DNA of 16,067 nt from NCBI GenBank assembly GCA_026195755.1, contig JAPHRL010000260.1, forward strand, positions 1-16,067. Reading direction: 5' to 3'. The stretch is from Kangiella sp. (lineage in GTDB: Bacteria; Pseudomonadota; Gammaproteobacteria; Enterobacterales; Kangiellaceae). A program made the position numbers and the translations under genes. Below the pieces are notes generated by a model. That model ran no database searches. It saw nothing but the letters and a program-made list of their open reading frames with translations, and was not told the DNA's origin. Shown in pieces: positions 14,401 to 16,067 of this stretch (positions within the stretch are counted from its first letter, which is position 1; each line of letters starts with the position of its first letter).

Positions 14401-14512
14401 ATAGCATTCTCCAAGGCTGTGTTTGGCCGTGGTACTTTATTGTGGCGCGATAAAATACAGACTTGGGTAAAAAAGAAAGAAAATTTACCAACTTATCTAT
14501 AGGTAGGATTTT

Positions 14513-16067
14513 ATGACTAACAAGACAATGATAGCTAAAGCAGTTAAGTACGCTTTATATAGCGGCTTTGCAGCTTCAATGGCTGTTGCAGCTCCAGCAT
14601 CTTTCGCTGCGGAAGAAGAAGCTGAAGATACTGAAACAGTTGTTGTAACGGGTTCTCGTTTAAAAAGAACTGACGTTGAAGGTGCAAACCCAGTTACAGT
14701 AATCACGCGCGAGCAAATCGAACTTTCTGGTGAGATTTCAGCAGCTGAATTGCTACGTAACACAACTTTTAATACAACAGGTTCGTTCCGTCCACAGTCT
14801 GGCTCTTCTGCACAGGGTGTTGCGATGATTGACCTACGTGGTATTGGTTCTTCTCGTTCATTAGTATTGGTTGATGGCCGTCGTTTGACTATGTCTCCAT
14901 CAACGGGTTCTAGCCAAGATTTGAACTCAATCCCAATGGGCGCAATTGAGCGTGTTGAGATTTTGACTGATGGCGCATCAGCGATCTACGGTTCTGACGC
15001 AATCGGTGGTGTTGTCAACGTAATCACTCGTAAAGATTACAACGGCGCAGAAATCAGCTTACAAAAAGGCGAGCCAAGCATTCCAACTGAAGGCGGCGAG
15101 CGTGAAGCTGGTAGCGTAATTTTCGGTTCATCAAATGATACTACTAGCATCTTAGGTGGTGTTTCATGGAATAAGCGCGAAATCGTTTTCCAACGTGCAT
15201 TCCCATGGGTTGAGTCAGGCGCTTCTATCTACGGCAACAACTGGACATATCCTGATTTCAGTAATGCATTTACTGCAATCCCAGGCGGTTGTAACGAAGA
15301 CAACTTCTTTGCAAATGGTGCGGCGTGTTCTTATAACTTCAACGCAACCAATGCAAACGAAGCTTCATCTACCAACGAAGCTTTATATTTGAAAGCTAGT
15401 CACATGGTAAATGATGATTGGTCTATCTATGCTAATGCAACGATTGCTAAAAACGATTCATTCGGTCGTTACGCTCCTGCTCCTGATTCAAACTACTTCT
15501 ATTCAGGTTTAATCACTCCAGCAGATAGCTACAACAACCCGACTAACCCAGATGCTTGGATGTATGATCCTAACAACCCTAACGCGGTTGCATATGATGC
15601 ATCAGTTGGTCCTAACGATGAAATGTTCTTCTTCCACCGCTTCGCGGCAGCTGGTAACCGTGATAACACTGTACAAAATGAGAACATTGACTTCTTGTTC
15701 GGTACAACAGGTTATGTTGGTGATGTAGAGCTAGATTTCAGCATGCGTCGTGTACGTAACCAAACAATTGAAGTTGGTAACGGATACTTAGCTGCTCAAA
15801 CAGCTTGGACATTCGTAAATGACTTTAACCCAGGTTATGCAATATACGGCGATAACACTAGTACGTTTGACCCAGCTACATACCGTTATGGTTATGACAT
15901 TCAGAACCCTTCGTCAAACCCTACTGAGGTTCTACGTGGTTCAGTAGTAACGACTTCACGTATCAGTAACTTTAATTTTGACGAAATCTTTGCTTCTGCA
16001 GCATTTGATATCGGTGAATTAGATGGTGGCACTATCCAGATGTTCGTGGGTGCTGACCGTCGTGAAG
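14513..16067 (+). CDS. TonB-dependent outer-membrane receptor (3' end cut by window edge)
   Basis: This is an outer-membrane gated channel that imports a large substrate using TonB energy. The first 518 residues are visible and the frame is open to the edge. A signal peptide ends near SFA-A (32). The TonB box region ETVVVTGSRLKRTD follows, then a complete plug domain (about 55-170: NPVTVITREQIE, IDLRGIGSSRSLVLVDGRR, IERVEILTDGASAIYGSDA, IGGVVNVITRK), and then barrel strands with Asn/Tyr-rich loops. Cys260 and Cys272 could form a loop disulfide. The plug subtype (SRLKRTDVEG, ASAIYGSDAIGGVVN) is common in marine and xanthomonad receptors for polymers or peptides, so the ligand cannot be assigned. 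Codon use leans to GGT, CGT and AAC, suggesting high expression. The start has AGGTAGGA four bases upstream. Confidence 0.95.
   Translation, partial: MTNKTMIAKAVKYALYSGFAASMAVAAPASFAAEEEAEDTETVVVTGSRLKRTDVEGANPVTVITREQIELSGEISAAELLRNTTFNTTGSFRPQSGSSAQGVAMIDLRGIGSSRSLVLVDGRRLTMSPSTGSSQDLNSIPMGAIERVEILTDGASAIYGSDAIGGVVNVITRKDYNGAEISLQKGEPSIPTEGGEREAGSVIFGSSNDTTSILGGVSWNKREIVFQRAFPWVESGASIYGNNWTYPDFSNAFTAIPGGCNEDNFFANGAACSYNFNATNANEASSTNEALYLKASHMVNDDWSIYANATIAKNDSFGRYAPAPDSNYFYSGLITPADSYNNPTNPDAWMYDPNNPNAVAYDASVGPNDEMFFFHRFAAAGNRDNTVQNENIDFLFGTTGYVGDVELDFSMRRVRNQTIEVGNGYLAAQTAWTFVNDFNPGYAIYGDNTSTFDPATYRYGYDIQNPSSNPTEVLRGSVVTTSRISNFNFDEIFASAAFDIGELDGGTIQMFVGADRRE

Larger units (their letters stand above)
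14075..14512. other. Divergent control region between glnA and the TonB-dependent receptor gene
   Basis: This 438-base gap has no credible gene. From left to right it holds the glnA leader, two sigma-70-like -10 boxes for glnA, the NtrC-type operator (14176-14190), an AT-rich stretch with T8 followed by C5 (about 14287-14299), a candidate promoter for the receptor gene, and the receptor's ribosome-binding site AGGTAGGA (14501-14508). I saw no convincing sigma-54 (-24/-12) element facing glnA, judged by eye. Confidence 0.7.

Overview
The window looks like a chromosomal segment from a marine-type gammaproteobacterium of moderate GC content. The gene order yibN-grxC-secB-gpsA with trmL close by, gpmI-envC-ctpA, qmcA-nfeD and glnA-(DUF4124)-ntrB-ntrC is typical of Gammaproteobacteria. 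The protein sequences and the TonB-dependent receptor would suit a Kangiella-like member of the Oceanospirillales. That genus placement is an impression from memory, not a search result. No tRNA, rRNA, CRISPR array, insertion sequence or prophage was seen.

Layout. Bases 1-5459 are all on the minus strand: gpmI (glycolytic phosphoglycerate mutase), envC (activator of division amidases) and ctpA (periplasmic S41 protease) form a tight operon. A separate gene follows for a lipoprotein with a zinc-metallopeptidase signature, cut off by the left edge. Divergent from gpmI, bases 5629-7019 carry the membrane-quality-control pair qmcA (SPFH/band 7) and an NfeD-like partner, closed by a hairpin. Bases 7190-9455 hold a rhodanese, glutaredoxin 3, SecB and GpsA in an E. 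coli-like cluster (redox, protein export, phospholipid precursor).

Bases 9463-12550 return to the minus strand. In transcription order they hold a DUF4124 protein, the nitrogen sensor kinase ntrB, a short ntrC-like regulator, trmL and a small membrane protein. Upstream on the same strand lies glnA (12665-14074) with its own terminator. A 438-base control region separates glnA from a divergent, truncated TonB-dependent receptor gene that runs off the right edge.

The most notable feature is the NtrC-like regulator. Its receiver domain and its Fis-type DNA-binding domain both closely resemble enteric NtrC, but the central AAA+ sigma-54-activating domain is missing. The ORF is intact at about 202 residues against about 470 normally. 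Two identical 15-base NtrC-type operators (GCACCA-AAA-TGGTGC) lie upstream of ntrB and of glnA. The ntrB site sits at about -40 of a sigma-70-like promoter. I saw sigma-70-like -10 boxes but no convincing sigma-54 promoter upstream of glnA. Together this suggests a reduced NtrBC system that controls sigma-70 promoters of glnA and of itself without sigma-54 activation.
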